The translations under genes and the position numbers were made by a program. Below the pieces are notes generated by a model that worked only from the letters and a program-made list of their open reading frames with translations, was not told the origin of the DNA and did no database searches. Below are positions 44,379 to 55,677 of a stretch of DNA of 64,000 nt, piece after piece. How positions within the stretch are numbered: position 1 is the stretch's first letter; each line of letters begins with the position of its first letter. The stretch comes from Selaginella moellendorffii (Eukaryota > Streptophyta > Lycopodiopsida > Selaginellales > Selaginellaceae): assembly GCF_000143415.4 (NCBI RefSeq), contig NW_003314360.1:585682-649681 (forward strand), read 5' to 3'.

Positions 44379-45230
44379 ATGGAGGTTCATCGAGTGAGAT
44401 TGCTGGCTGTGTTGGCTGCTCTTCTTCTCGCAATTGAAGGTAACACTTGTTTTGCATTTCCTCAGGTGAATTTCCAATTCTGTTTCTGAATTGTCGTTCT
44501 CTTTTCAGGTGTTAGTTGCGTTCGGATCCGCCTCTACAATGCATGTCCCTTCACAGTGTGGCCTGGCTGGATTTCCAACTCCGGGAAGCCACAACTAGGA
44601 ACCGGTGGTGTTAAACTCGATTCCTGGCAGTCTCATGACCTCAACCCCGGTGCAGACTGGGCTGGCCGTTTCTGGGGCCGTAGAGGCTGCAACTTCGACG
44701 GCAACGGGCGCGGCCACTGCGACTCGGGCGACTGCGGCGACAAACTTAACTGCGGCAACTCGGGTGGTGTCACTCCCGCCACCTTGGCCGAGTTCCAGCT
44801 CAACGGCCACGGTAACCAAGACTTCTACGACGTCTCGCTCGTGGACGGCTACAACTTGCCAATGAGAATCAACCCGGAGTGGAACTGCAAGTCGGCTGGC
44901 TGTCACAGCGACCTGAACGCTATATGCCCCAACGAACTGAAAGTCTGGAAGGATAACTGGGTGATCGGCTGCAAGAGCGCTTGCGAGGTTTTCCAAACGG
45001 ATGCTTACTGCTGCAGAGGAGCGCACGACAAGCCTGAAACTTGCCCTCCAACGCCTTTCTCCAAGGTGTTCAAGGATGCTTGTCCACAGGCTTACAGTTA
45101 TGCTTACGACGATTTGACTAGTACCTTCACCTGCGGTACGGGTGGGGGATACACCATAACCTTCTGCGCCAGTGGAGGATTCGAATTCGGAGCAGCTGGG
45201 GAACAAGCTGCTTTCATTGAGAAGCTCTGA
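44379..45230 (+). CDS. Thaumatin-like (PR-5 family) protein, apparently intact
   Basis: Two exons, 44379-44439 and 44509-45230, with a 69-nt GT-AG intron, give 260 residues. Residues 1 to about 24 (MEVHRVRLLAVLAALLLAIEG...) form a signal peptide. The mature part starts near VRIRLYNACPFTVWPGW. Family marks are LGTGGVKLDSW, GRFWGRRGCNFDGNGRGHC, GDCGDKLNCG, TLAEFQLNGHGNQDFYDVS, LVDGYNLPM, and a C-terminal CPQAYSYAYDD with FTCG and YTITFCASGG. These give the many cysteines and the acidic-cleft residues typical of secreted PR-5 proteins, which are linked to defence and beta-glucan binding. The expected 200-260 residue length is met and no break is visible. Function in this plant is an inference. 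A direct repeat flanks the gene. Confidence 0.92.
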
Positions 45231-45341
45231 AGCCATAACTGGAGATACTGGCTGGCCTGGTTGCGTTTTCAGTGGAGCTGCTGAAGAATGATCATGAAGG
45301 AATGCTGGCTTTTTAAGTTTTTAAAACAGACCGGTTTTTTG

Positions 45342-45370
45342 CAGCAAATGCCCTTTCGCGGCATTTGCTG
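45342..45370. repeat. Perfect 11-bp hairpin downstream of the thaumatin-like gene
   Basis: Arms 45342-45352 and 45360-45370 with a 7-base loop. It lies 110 bp after the stop codon and could form in the 3' UTR. Role unknown. Confidence 0.75.
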
Positions 45371-45525
45371 GAATGCTATATGAATGAGTATATTCTCGTC
45401 AATTGCATGGGTTTGGAGAGAATGGTGATTTCAAGCTGGCTGTGTTGCACACATGACATCCCATAGCGCGAAGCGACAACTGAAGATCATGCTCGATAAG
45501 CCTGCTGCTTCCCACTGAAGAGCTC

Positions 45526-47942
45526 ACAATGCGCCGCTCCTCGACGAGCGTGTAGGTTCCTTGATCGATTTCGGCGCAATCTCCACAGATTCCGGTTCTG
45601 CTCGGGAAGCACATCAGGTACATTTTGATTTTTTCCGCAAGAACTCCAATATCTCCCGAAATCAGGAATCTCCGCGGTGTGGAGTGGATTGAGCAGCATT
45701 TACGATCTCTGTGAGTGAATCTTCCAATCTTTTAGGTTTTGTGAAATTCCTCTTGTCCTCTTGTAGGCGATGGCAGCAGATGCTGAAGCAGGTCAGGAAA
45801 TTACACGAAATGCGAGCCGGACACTGCACCGCCCCCTCAGATTGTTTAAGCAGAATCCTGCACTGGGAGCCGTCCTGGTAATCGTTTTGCTCTTCTGCCT
45901 TGCTCTGCTTACTCGCCCGTGAAACGCACACCGTCAACATCAAGTGGTAAATGTGAAGCAAAGGATCAATTTCAACCATGGAGCCGACAGAGGCAAAGTA
46001 CCTCTTCAAATTCCTACTTCCAAGGCGCAACATGTCGTGCAGGTTATCAAAACCAGGCTCCTTCAGGTAGGCTACAGATAATTTGTACCATTCCTCTTGC
46101 TCAATTCAGCATAATCTGTATTCTTTCACAGGCAGCTGTTGTTTCTGGAGGATCAGAAGCCCATCTTGGTTGAGCTTGATTGTCAATGTACAGCAGAGGA
46201 CCTCCATACAGGTGATGACGACTGTTCAGCCCGTAGTACTGGTCCCGTGGTCCCCAAGTTTTCTAGTTTTCAACCAAATTGTTTATATGTTTGCCCAGTT
46301 TACAGAAGATCATGCTTCACTTTGAGCAACTGCAGTACACCTCCAGGTGGTCTCTTCATCTTTAATTTGACCATGCTTGGAACGTAATGGAAACTCTTTT
46401 GGCGACTTTGTAAATTGGTTGATGATCCGGTCCTAAATTTTATAAAAAGAAGTTATTTTATTGCATTTGGTTGAAGTTTTTGATGGCTCTTGTTGTAAGT
46501 TTTTGTTTTTGACATTATATTTCACCAGCATGCACAACCTTGTGAATTTGTATTATCATGACATTGTAAAAGTAAAGCATAATTAAATTTCACCCATTGA
46601 TTACTTGTGCATGCATAATAATGTGCACCAAAACCACCTGGTTCTCCTAGCTTCCATGCACAAATAAAATCTCCATCTTCACAATAATCTGGGAGGTCAC
46701 AATGAAATTTATTATTGACATAAGCAAACCTAGCTGGATCTATAGGCCTTGTATAATCACAACTTTTTGTATAATGCTGTCAATGCACATAAATAAAAAT
46801 GTTAAATTAACGATGTCGATGTGGAGCCGGATGAATCCGTCAAGGTGGATCCAGCAAGCGGAATTTTCAACGAGGGCCAAACAACTTTGCGATTTGAGAG
46901 AACCTCCTGAAGTAGCAGCGCACCTCAAAATCATCTCCAAGGTTTGGATTCTGATCAATCAAGTCCCTCTCGAGGCAGGCACTCCAAAAGAACAACTTAA
47001 ACTCACATATCGTGCAAATTTACCACCGCCTGGAGAAAGTAGTTTACCATCCTCGTTTGTTATTGTCTCTAACTTCTGCTACACCATGTCTCACACTAGC
47101 AGCACCACCAGCATGCGCAGGCCAAGAATGCGGGATGTTGGGTACAAGGGACATGTTGACAACTCGACAGTACTTAACATCTTGCCAGCAGTTCCAGGAG
47201 CTCACGATCCAGAGGAAACAGAAATGTCAGATCACGAGTCCCTCGAGTCTACGTCCTGAAAGTTTTCGAGCTTTCAACGCGTAGAACACCGTTTTGGGGC
47301 CTGGTCAGTCGCAGCCTGCTTTTGAGGGGCTTCGTATTGCTCAAGACGGTTGGACTTGTGCATTGGGATTTGGGTGTTGCTCAGGAAAACCACCAGTTGG
47401 CGGAGGCATTGGATGTCACGCAGGGGCAGGAGGAAGCTGCAACAAATATACAACATTATCATAGCAGCAAATGGGACAACCGATAGACAAGTTACCTTCT
47501 AAAGGAATCTCAATCTGAACCTTAACGACCTGTTTTATATCAACGAAGTCTCGTCCTAAACTCCTGGCGGCTTTTTTGCTTTCGTCATCTGAGAGGCACA
47601 GCATCAGCGTGGAACATCCACAAGACAGTACAACAAAAGCCCACCGTAGCTGATCTTCTCCACCTTGGCAGAAACTTCAGAGAAAGCCAATGAGAAGCCA
47701 AATTAAAGGAACAAACTGTTCAAACTTCCACTCTGCTGTGCAAACGACGTTGTTACGACAGTAGTTGTGCCTGGTAGATAACTCCGTCCAGAATGTTACT
47801 CTGTCGGGGCTTTCACGCCTCTTGCATCCGGAAGACAAACAAATTTAGCTTTGTGCAAAACGTTGGGCCCGGGTTGCGTCTCCTGAAAATACGCTCATCA
47901 GGAATGAAAATTCTGCAAAATAAAACCATACCTGTTTAGAGC
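45526..47942. other. Unassigned region with short exon-like patches
   Basis: On the plus strand 45772-45921 encodes a small peptide with one membrane segment (LGAVLVIVLLFCLALL). Patches with clustered cysteines follow (CQCTAEDLHTGDDDCSARS near 46180; GFGCCSGKPPVGGGIGCHAG near 47370-47430). On the minus strand 47604-47500 reads LSDDESKKAARSLGRDFVDI. Possible GT/AG borders exist, but I could not chain these into one gene and recognise no family. A small spliced cysteine-rich gene on the plus strand is possible. Confidence 0.3.
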
Positions 47943-50900
47943 TCAGTTGAAACTACACGTGTAGGTTGAATTGAGTTCTAAATAGTGGCTCTGGCAAAGC
48001 CATGCACCTGCACCTGTATGCCATTGCAGACCACAGTACTTGCGCATCATACTCTCTATCTCCAGGTTATCTCTTGCATTGCATTGCTGCCGCACCACTT
48101 CAAACACTTGTTCAATATCTCCTTTTGTCGGGTTCAGCTTCTTCCAGGTTTCTATATCCAAAGTCTCCCTACCCATGTTACTCCTGAGAAAGTTCAGCAT
48201 CTCTTGTGTGGGAACATCTACAAGACCGTTGACAAATGAATCCACATGCAATAGTTTTGCTGCAACGTTGATCCCCATGAAGAGCACTATGAGTCCAGGG
48301 ATGAGCATCGGAGCCCAGTTTTTCAGCCAGTCTTTTGGCACCTTCACTGTCATACCTTCTGTGTTGTTTACTGGGTGACTCCCCTCAGCATACTCGCAAT
48401 GGTACCGGACTCTCACCTTATGGCGTAACTCTACGTACTTCATGAACTTGTTATCCTCACTTACCAGATATGGATAGCGTGGACATTCTACTCTGAGGGA
48501 GTGCAACATTTTGGAGCTGTGTGCCAACACTTGTCTTCCCATGTTCTCTATCTTATCCAGTGTTGCTTTGATAGACTCCAAGCTTGTTTCCATGCGGTCC
48601 AATCGCTGTTGGATGTAAATGAGCACTTTTTTTAAATCCTCATTCTCAATGTCCCTTGGTACTTCTAGAATGTGATTATCCAGCGGGGGAGTGTCGTACA
48701 CCACCTTCACAAACCTTTCATAATCCTGACAGACTTTAATGAGATCAATAGCTCTCTTCTGGATGTGTTCTCTCTGCTCACTTGGTAGCAGAAGCTTACT
48801 CAGCTCATCATCTTCATTGCGGGTCCAAGTGTGGGAGTAATTCAGGCCTTTCTCCTCTGCTTCTTTTTGAATTTGTGAAAGCGGGACAGCCACTTCAGGT
48901 GAGTTCAAGTGTTGAATTCTTTGAATTTCTGGTTCACTATGTGGTTGGTGCATTCTCCTCTCAACATATCTAGTCTTCAAAACTTTCTCTTCACCAATTT
49001 CCAGCTCACCAAAGCAAACATCTAAAACACAATTCTTGATCTTCATCATCAGCTCCTCAGCCTTCATACTACCATCCTGAGGTGCCAAAAGCATGATTCC
49101 ACCCATTGTCTGTCTGTCCATGAATCTGTATCACCTCCTATCCTCACATATACCCCAAGCCTATCTTCATTGAACGATACCCAGCCACTTCCAACATCAA
49201 AACTTGGATTCTTACATTCTTTATGAAGTTTGGCTTGAATCATTGCAAAGATACCTGTCACACAACATTCATCTGTTAGTTGAAATACAATTTTAATCCT
49301 AAATTACCTGATGGAAAGAGTTTAAACGTGACATCCTTGCATTCCAATCTCCTGCCCCAGTACTTGTACTTCTCCCCTTGTTTTCTGTCAAATGGGGCGT
49401 ATGACAGCTGGATGCCTGAAAGTGCTGGTAAAGCAACTTCTTTAGGTAGAGGTTTCCATGTCCCAGTCCAGCCATCGTCTATGGGTATCAGCACACCCAT
49501 CTCATACAGGCACTGAAAAATATATTCGACTTTGGCTTGTTCTCCTTGACAATGTTTGAATAGTTTATCTGCAACTGCATGTATGTCTTGTACCATCTGT
49601 TGTTGGCTGTTTGATGAGATATTTATCTTCTGGGGATCAATAAACAGGCTGATCACATCTCGAATAAACCACTCCACATCTAAGATGGCATACTTTGAAA
49701 TGGAATCAAAATAAACCACCTCTCCCAAGTCATGCAGGAACAAGAACACGAATTTGATCATGTTCTGCTTCTGAGCCTCATCCAAACTTGTTTTGATCTG
49801 TTTTTGATATTTCACCAGCAGTTGTTTGCCAATATCTTGCACTTCCACAATCTGCATTTTATTCTTCTTCAGTTGTATGCACATTTCTTTGGCATCTTCA
49901 CACAAGCCAGGGACTCTGAGTTGTTGTGAAAGTAATATTTGTAAAGACTTTCTTAATTTGCTTTTCAAAACCTGTAAAGTCCTTGCCTTTATTGCTTTCA
50001 CCTTCAAGATGTTTTCATCAATGTCCAAAATCCCCCAGTACTGCCCAATTATGCAAACCACCTCATCCACAAGTGTATCAAAGGTGACTTTTTCACTGAA
50101 GAGGTTGAGTGCAATAAACACTTTAGGCTTCCGTTTGGATGATGACGGCTTGTGGGAAGGAATAAACCTCAACCAATACACCAGCACAGTAGTGAAGTTT
50201 TTGCGGTTGACACTGTTGTCCACTCTCAATACTACCAAGAACATGCTCTTGTCGAACCCCCTCAGGAAAGAGTGGTGGAATGCATGAAACTCATACTGGC
50301 CAGCCATATCACAAATCAGCAGCTTCTGTTCAGTGTTGTTGAAGGTGAAGGAGAGGGGTTGCAACTCAATTCCAGATGTTGAAGGGTGTCGTTGGAGGCA
50401 AGCTGGGAGTGGCAAATATTTTTTGCGACTGATGTTTGTTTTGATGGTGGTCTTCCCAGCCTGAGTTGGACCACACAAGAACAGTTTTGCCATATAAGCC
50501 TCCTTGTCTGAGGCTCTAGCAGCTCGAAATATGGAATTCCGCTTCAACAGTTCACTGCATTTTGCGTCCAGGGCTTCTGATCCCTTTGTCACGTAGAGTT
50601 CTTCCAGATGGCTTTGGTAATTCCTATCTAGTGCTTCCAGCATCTGCTTCTGCATCCACATGTCCAAGGTTCCCCCGACTTCCAGGCTTTGAAGATTGCA
50701 ATCTGGGTTTCCAAGAATCAAGTCACAGACCATATCCAGATTCTGTGGCGTCACCCATATGTTGAGCTTGTGTATCTTGCTTGCCAGCATTCCCTGGAAT
50801 AGATCTTCATGCTCAAATGTTCTACAGTCCAGTCGTACCAAGCTTGAGTGTCTCAGATGGGCCCCAAGCCTCGCTTGAGCATCTGGCGTCAGTCTGTCCT

Positions 50901-52391
50901 CTATAACTAGCTCTTGAAGTGTGCGCGTCTCGCTCAGACCATCAATAAATACTTGCGGAATGTTTGTAGCCTCGAGTCTGTATGTAAAACCTAAACTTAA
51001 GCGTGTCAGCTTGTATTGTGGATTTTCAACCAGTGCTGTTCCCGCGATTGCGTAGTATTTCTCTGCAGAATCCTCCCGCCTTGGCATCCCTATTGATAAT
51101 GTCAAGTCTTGAATTTTGCTGCTAGGCAGGGCCTTCATGAGGCACTCCACTCCCTTGTAACCGATGTCGTTCCAAGTGATGCACAATCTGTGCAAAGAGC
51201 AGCTACCGCTCTCCAAAGCACCACCCAAACTCGTTGCACCTTCTTCTTCGATCCCATTAAGCTCCAGGCGCAACACACTCAGGTGAGGGAGATGGCCCCC
51301 TTGAAGAGCCTCACATAAAAGCTTGAAATTCTTGTCACCTATATGGTCATATTGTAGGTGCAGCTCTTCCAGGCTCTGCAATTTGGAACTTGCTGCTGCC
51401 CGTGCCAGAACCTCTGCTCCTCTGTCATCAAACCCTATGTCCACCAGCTCCAAGCTCCTCAGTCTAGCACTGCTGCCCGGACTAAGGTGTTTGAGCAGAC
51501 CATCCAACCCTTCGTTTCCTAATCTGGTTTTGTCAGAAATCCACAGCCTTTCCAGCACACACTTGGGAGACGCCAGAGCCTTGCTTAGAGCCTCCATGGC
51601 ATTCTCGCCCAATTCTCCAGCGGAGTATAGCCCTATGCCAGCAGTCGCAAGGAATAATGGGCATATTGCGTCCATCAATTTGTTGTCATAACCCAAATCT
51701 ATGTGCCAGAATACCAACCGATCCAGCGGGCATGGCAGGGTTGAGATGGAGGAGCAGAGCTCTTGAAAGCTGGATAGCGGCAGCTTCACCAGGTCATTGC
51801 CCCTGTTTAAATGACCGTCACGCGATAGTGCTCAAAAATTCACTCACTTACCCTTCAATCCTAAGCCGTTTCAAAGCGGTGCTGTTGTTGCTGCTGCTCT
51901 GCAGCAAGACTGAGAACCTCATCTGAGGGGCCGAGAAAATCTCCATGGAAATCGTCAATGCCCTCCTTCAGCGCCCGCATCTCATCAATAGGGAAACCCA
52001 CACTCTTCGCTACAGCTGCTATGGTAAGCTGATAGTCAAGACAATCCCCATCCTCTCCCAGAAACACAGCTGCAAACTCATTTTTCGGATTGAAATGCCT
52101 TGACTCGTCGTCAGCAAAGACATAACGGAGCAATGCGCCCACATGGATGAGGATGGTCAGCAGCGATAAGCTGGAGAATTTGGCTTTCAACTGCAGCACC
52201 AATTCACTCACTCGCTCTGTTGATACTCTCCCTTCACTAAGAAGCTCACCCCACTCAACCTTGTGCAGCCCATCCAGCAGCACCCGCATCCCAGGAAGAG
52301 AAACCATCAAGTTCCCTTGACTCTCTGCCAGAAATCTCTCAAACTCCTCAATTCCATAGCATTGCCTCCAGACAAGTCTATCCCGAGCCAT
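47943..52391 (-). pseudogene. LRR-ROCO (Roc-COR GTPase) gene, TORNADO1-like, with frame breaks
   Basis: Exons 52391-51852, 51802-49308 and 49254-47943 (introns 49 and 53 nt) give about 1450 residues, near the length of plant TRN1. Exon 2 carries ribonuclease-inhibitor-type LRRs (LRSLELVDIGFDDRGAEVLA, LSVLRLELNGIEEEGATSL), then the Roc GTPase with P-loop GPTQAGKTT, DMAGQYEFH and ALNLFSEK in place of a clear NKxD. The COR region (YAILDVEWFIRDVISLF) follows. Exon 3 ends with a coiled-coil-like stretch (LDRMETSLESIKATLDKIEN) and a hydrophobic segment (WAPMLIPGLIVLFMGINVAA). Exon 1 (MARDRLVWRQ...) must shift by one base near its CAG/CAA tract to enter the LRRs, unless translation starts at a downstream ATG in the other frame. 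Exon 3 is frameshifted at a (GACA)3 run (49107-49118). Plant ROCO proteins act in leaf and vein patterning. Function here is unproven. Confidence 0.8.
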
Positions 52392-52597
52392 GGACGCTAG
52401 GGCACACACGGATCTGAGTAGCCCCTCTGGGGTTCAGAATATAAACGATTTTTCCATTCTATAATTTCTTCATTGTGAAGTGATTTGTCATGAAATAATG
52501 TTGACGTGACATTTGGCCCAACTTTCTTTCCGCCCAGAAAGTTTCTGGACCCTGTCGCCTGTACCATCAGATTCTGAACTCCAGCATGGAATGAGTT

Positions 52598-52661
52598 GAG
52601 AATCTCTCACCTCCTGTGTTGTGTATTTTATTATACACAATACAGGAGGTGAAAGATTCTC
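52598..52661. repeat. 29-bp inverted repeat (hairpin)
   Basis: Arms 52598-52626 and 52633-52661 pair with two mismatches around a six-base loop. AT-rich DNA on both sides. It may be a small MITE-like or fold-back sequence upstream of the ROCO gene. Confidence 0.8.
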
Positions 52662-53025
52662 CAGTCATCATTTTTTATTAATTTGAAATATCATATTTAA
52701 AAGATTTACTTCAAAATATAAACTTAAAATTTTTTTAAACATAATATATTTGTATACCTCTAACATCTTTTATTTTCGAGTTTTAATAGCCAAGGTCCAT
52801 TTTTTTATTGCTATAATTCCAAGGCCAGAATGTACATAAATATATGAGAGATGTGATCATTGCTCTTTTGTGGAACACCAGTCAGTGATCTTCATCAGTT
52901 CACTTAAGCCCCAGTGGGAAGATGAATTTTTATTTGCTAACATAAATTAAATAATAAAACAATCTTATTAACACTCTTGTTTGATTGGGCAAAACACACT
53001 TAGAATATTCTCAATTAGATTATTT

Positions 53026-53109
53026 TAATGTAAAAAACTCTATTTATAACTCCAGCTTTGATGACCCAAAGCATCAAAGCTGGAGTTATAAATAGAGTTT
53101 TTTACATTA
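53026..53109. repeat. Perfect 38-bp inverted repeat (hairpin)
   Basis: Arms 53026-53063 and 53072-53109 are exactly complementary around an eight-base loop (acccaaag). A perfect palindrome of this length is unlikely to be old. It lies 60 bp upstream of the next open frame. Confidence 0.9.
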
Positions 53110-53169
53110 TAACGTGGCAAGGGTACCCTAAATCAATCGTCTTAGGGTTTAAGGTTTAGAGCAGGGAGC

Positions 53170-54383
53170 ATGGTGAGCATCATCATCAACAGGAACTTTA
53201 AGGCTCCAGGCACTAAAGGCAACGCACTTTGTGGGGAGATGATTCCCAAAAACACTGCCTCCAAAGAGCTGAAACAGGAGTTGGTGCGCGGAGGCCTATC
53301 TAAAGCTGGGGGAGTTCCCGAATGCTCTGGCATCGCTGTTCTCGAGAACGACGAGTTCCATGTCAAGGCAACTTTCCACAAGGCAAGAGCTCTTTACACA
53401 GTGTGGGTGAGGATGACGCAGCAGTGGAATGCCTGTACAAACTACTGATGGCGAACAGCAAGCCTGAGCTCCAACAGGAAGCTGTCAAGCTTCTCCCGCC
53501 AGCAAGAATGCGGCTTGTTCACTGACACCGCGGCCAAAGCTGAAGGTTTCATCAAAGGCGATGCCAAACGGCCAGGCGCTCTTGCCTGTGTCCGGGCGTT
53601 GTGCGAAACCCGTTGAAGGAGTTGTCTGTGAGAGATGCAGGCTGGTGAGCTACTGCAGTGTCAGGAGCATGGCCGGGGTTCAAGATGTCAAGCTCTACGA
53701 CTTGTGTTTTGCTGCATCAGGTAATCTCTGCGGCTACTCGGGCAAGGTGCGGGTCTTGGTGAACGACAACAACGCTCAAGTGTCTGTCCAGAACTTTATG
53801 ATCCTGGAACTGCTGAAGCTCTTCAGCCGAGACGCAGTAGAGGTCGCCATTGCCTTGTGGTAATCGGATGCTATGACAGACGGGTGTCTGTCGCAGCAGG
53901 CTGGGATGTTCTCAAGAGATGCGGATTTCTAGAGCACTCGGCTACAACCACTATTGCATGCAGGCTCTTTTCTGTCCTACATCGCGCTCCGCTTGTGGCA
54001 TCGTTCAAGGGTGGTCTGTCCATGCTTTGGACCGACTTTAATGATAATGTCTGGAGCCTTTTGCATAACCAAGAGCAGCCTGAGGATGTGAAAGAAGACT
54101 TGCCTAGGAAGGAAATCTTTCATCAAATGGCTGTGCTACAGCAGTCTATGGTTGATCAGCCATTTGTCGGCATTGGGCAAGCGTCCTTTGCTCAATTCGG
54201 TCCCAATGCTGCAGGTGGTGCAGACGGTCCTGTCGAGAACACCATGGAAAGTCTCTTCAGCCAGCATGGTCGCAGTTTCACGTTCATTCTGGACTCCTTC
54301 TCTTTTGTTACTAAGGAAGATGTTTCGTGTCTTTCACCTAGCAACTCTTCTGCCAGGATGCTTGACTGCTTGCTGATCAGTTG
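53170..54383 (+). pseudogene. Unknown gene, possibly MYND-zinc-finger related
   Basis: The plus strand holds successive frames: 53170-53448 (MVSIIINRNFKAPGTKGN..., then LVRGGLSKAGGVPECSGIAV), 53430-53525 in another frame (GEDDAAVECLYKLLMANSKP), 53561-53863 and 53857-54383. The third contains GRCAKPVEGVVCERCRLVSY followed by CS. That matches the C..C....V.C..C....YCS core of a MYND finger, a protein-protein interaction module, though the later cysteines and histidine are missing. The last frame (FLEHSATTTIACRLFSVLHR, WSLLHNQEQPEDVKEDLPRK) is unrecognised. Stops between blocks may be introns or mutations. I could not place consistent splice sites. Low confidence on function. Confidence 0.4.
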
Positions 54384-55677
54384 AAGGCAGTATAAAGTAT
54401 AAAGTTTCACTGTATCATGACTTCCAACATTGCTGACTCCAACTACCTTGGGATGGAGAGGGTGTTAACCGCATGGGGGCCTCTTCTGGCGACCAAGGAG
54501 AAGCTTTTCCTACAAAGGATCAGAGTTTGTCGTTTATTTTATGTGCTGACTTAGCTGGATGTGCTAGCAGTTTTGAATACCTCAGAAGCGACTTCATCTC
54601 CATCACGAAATGCGGGGTCTTGAGAAATGTGTTGAGTGTCCTCTCTTCCGAAATATCGCGTTTCCTCAGTAGCTCCATACAAAAGTGTTTCTGCTCAGCA
54701 TATGGATGTGGATGAGAGTTTGGATTTTTGCGGAGGTCATTGATGAAGTCCTACCTGCACCCGACGGAACCATTTCCTGAAGACGACCATGAAGTCCTTA
54801 TGAGGCAACGGACAAACGGCTCTAACGTTAATTCGGACAACTCTGATCCTCGCCTGCTACATTTCTTGTAAGTGAATTTCCCTTTTCGTTTTGGTCCTGG
54901 AGTCTTGAATTTGTTTTTCGCAGTGAAGTACACACGCAAGCGAGAAGCCGCGTACCGTGGTGGAAATTTCAGGAATTTACCTCCCTGTGCTGTATAAACC
55001 CTAAACCCTAAACCCTAAACCCTAAACCGGTACATAAAGCACGTAAGCCCACAATATGGGTTTATGTGCCATTAATATGGGCCACATGCCATATTATTAG
55101 ATTTATGCACGTGTGATTGGTAAATGCATATGTCACATCATCTTTGTTTTACCTCACACACTATATCAGGCCTAATGAACCATATCACATATGCGCACAT
55201 GCTATATATATGGAGAAGTATTATGCAAGGATAGAAATTCAATGCATGATTGTGGAGAGCAATGGCATGAAGCCACATGCTAAATAACATTTTAGAGAAA
55301 GAATTAAAATAAAAACATGCAAACAGTATTAAGTGGACCAAGACTTAGAAGTGCACAATTGAATGAGGTATTTCTAATAAATACTTCACTCACCTCATAT
55401 AGGAATGGCTACCACTCTCAAATGGCGTATCGCCTCATGCCATCACCTCGCAATTTGTTATAACAATCCGATGAATTCATATTCGGCTTGTTCACCTTGA
55501 ACTTTAAGTAAGATTTGCTAGAACAACTAAGAATTTATACTTGTTATTTGTATCATCTCAAATACAAAATACAAATACTAGGAATGGCGTAAGGCCACAT
55601 GCCATCACGCCTCCTCTGATTCAGATTCGGATTGTTCACCTTGAAATAAAATACATTAGAAACTTAGTAAAGGAATA
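54384..55677. other. Mostly non-coding, AT-rich, with a telomeric tract
   Basis: An 80-codon plus-strand frame (54473-54715) has no recognisable motif. The remainder is AT-rich apart from the CCCTAAA array at 54995-55028. Two similar patches near 55400-55450 and 55585-55630 share 'atgccatcac' and 'ggaatggc' words, suggesting a small local duplication. Confidence 0.45.
54995..55028 (+). repeat. Interstitial CCCTAAA array
   Basis: About four and a half CCCTAAA units followed by CCGG. Neither a LINE terminus nor a Penelope element is visible beside it. Confidence 0.92.

Larger units (their letters stand above)
43515..45525 (+). repeat. Direct repeat pair flanking the thaumatin-like gene
   Basis: The 43515-43640 segment ('atgcatgggtttggagagaat' through 'catgacatcccatagcg') recurs at about 45402-45525 in the same orientation. 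The second copy has a few changes and small deletions. The first copy is the 3' end of the PPR pseudogene. Confidence 0.85.

Noticed and set aside
44595-45236. Antisense 213-residue frame over the thaumatin-like gene
   Set aside because: It is a mirror of a GC-rich, clearly homologous coding exon on the plus strand.
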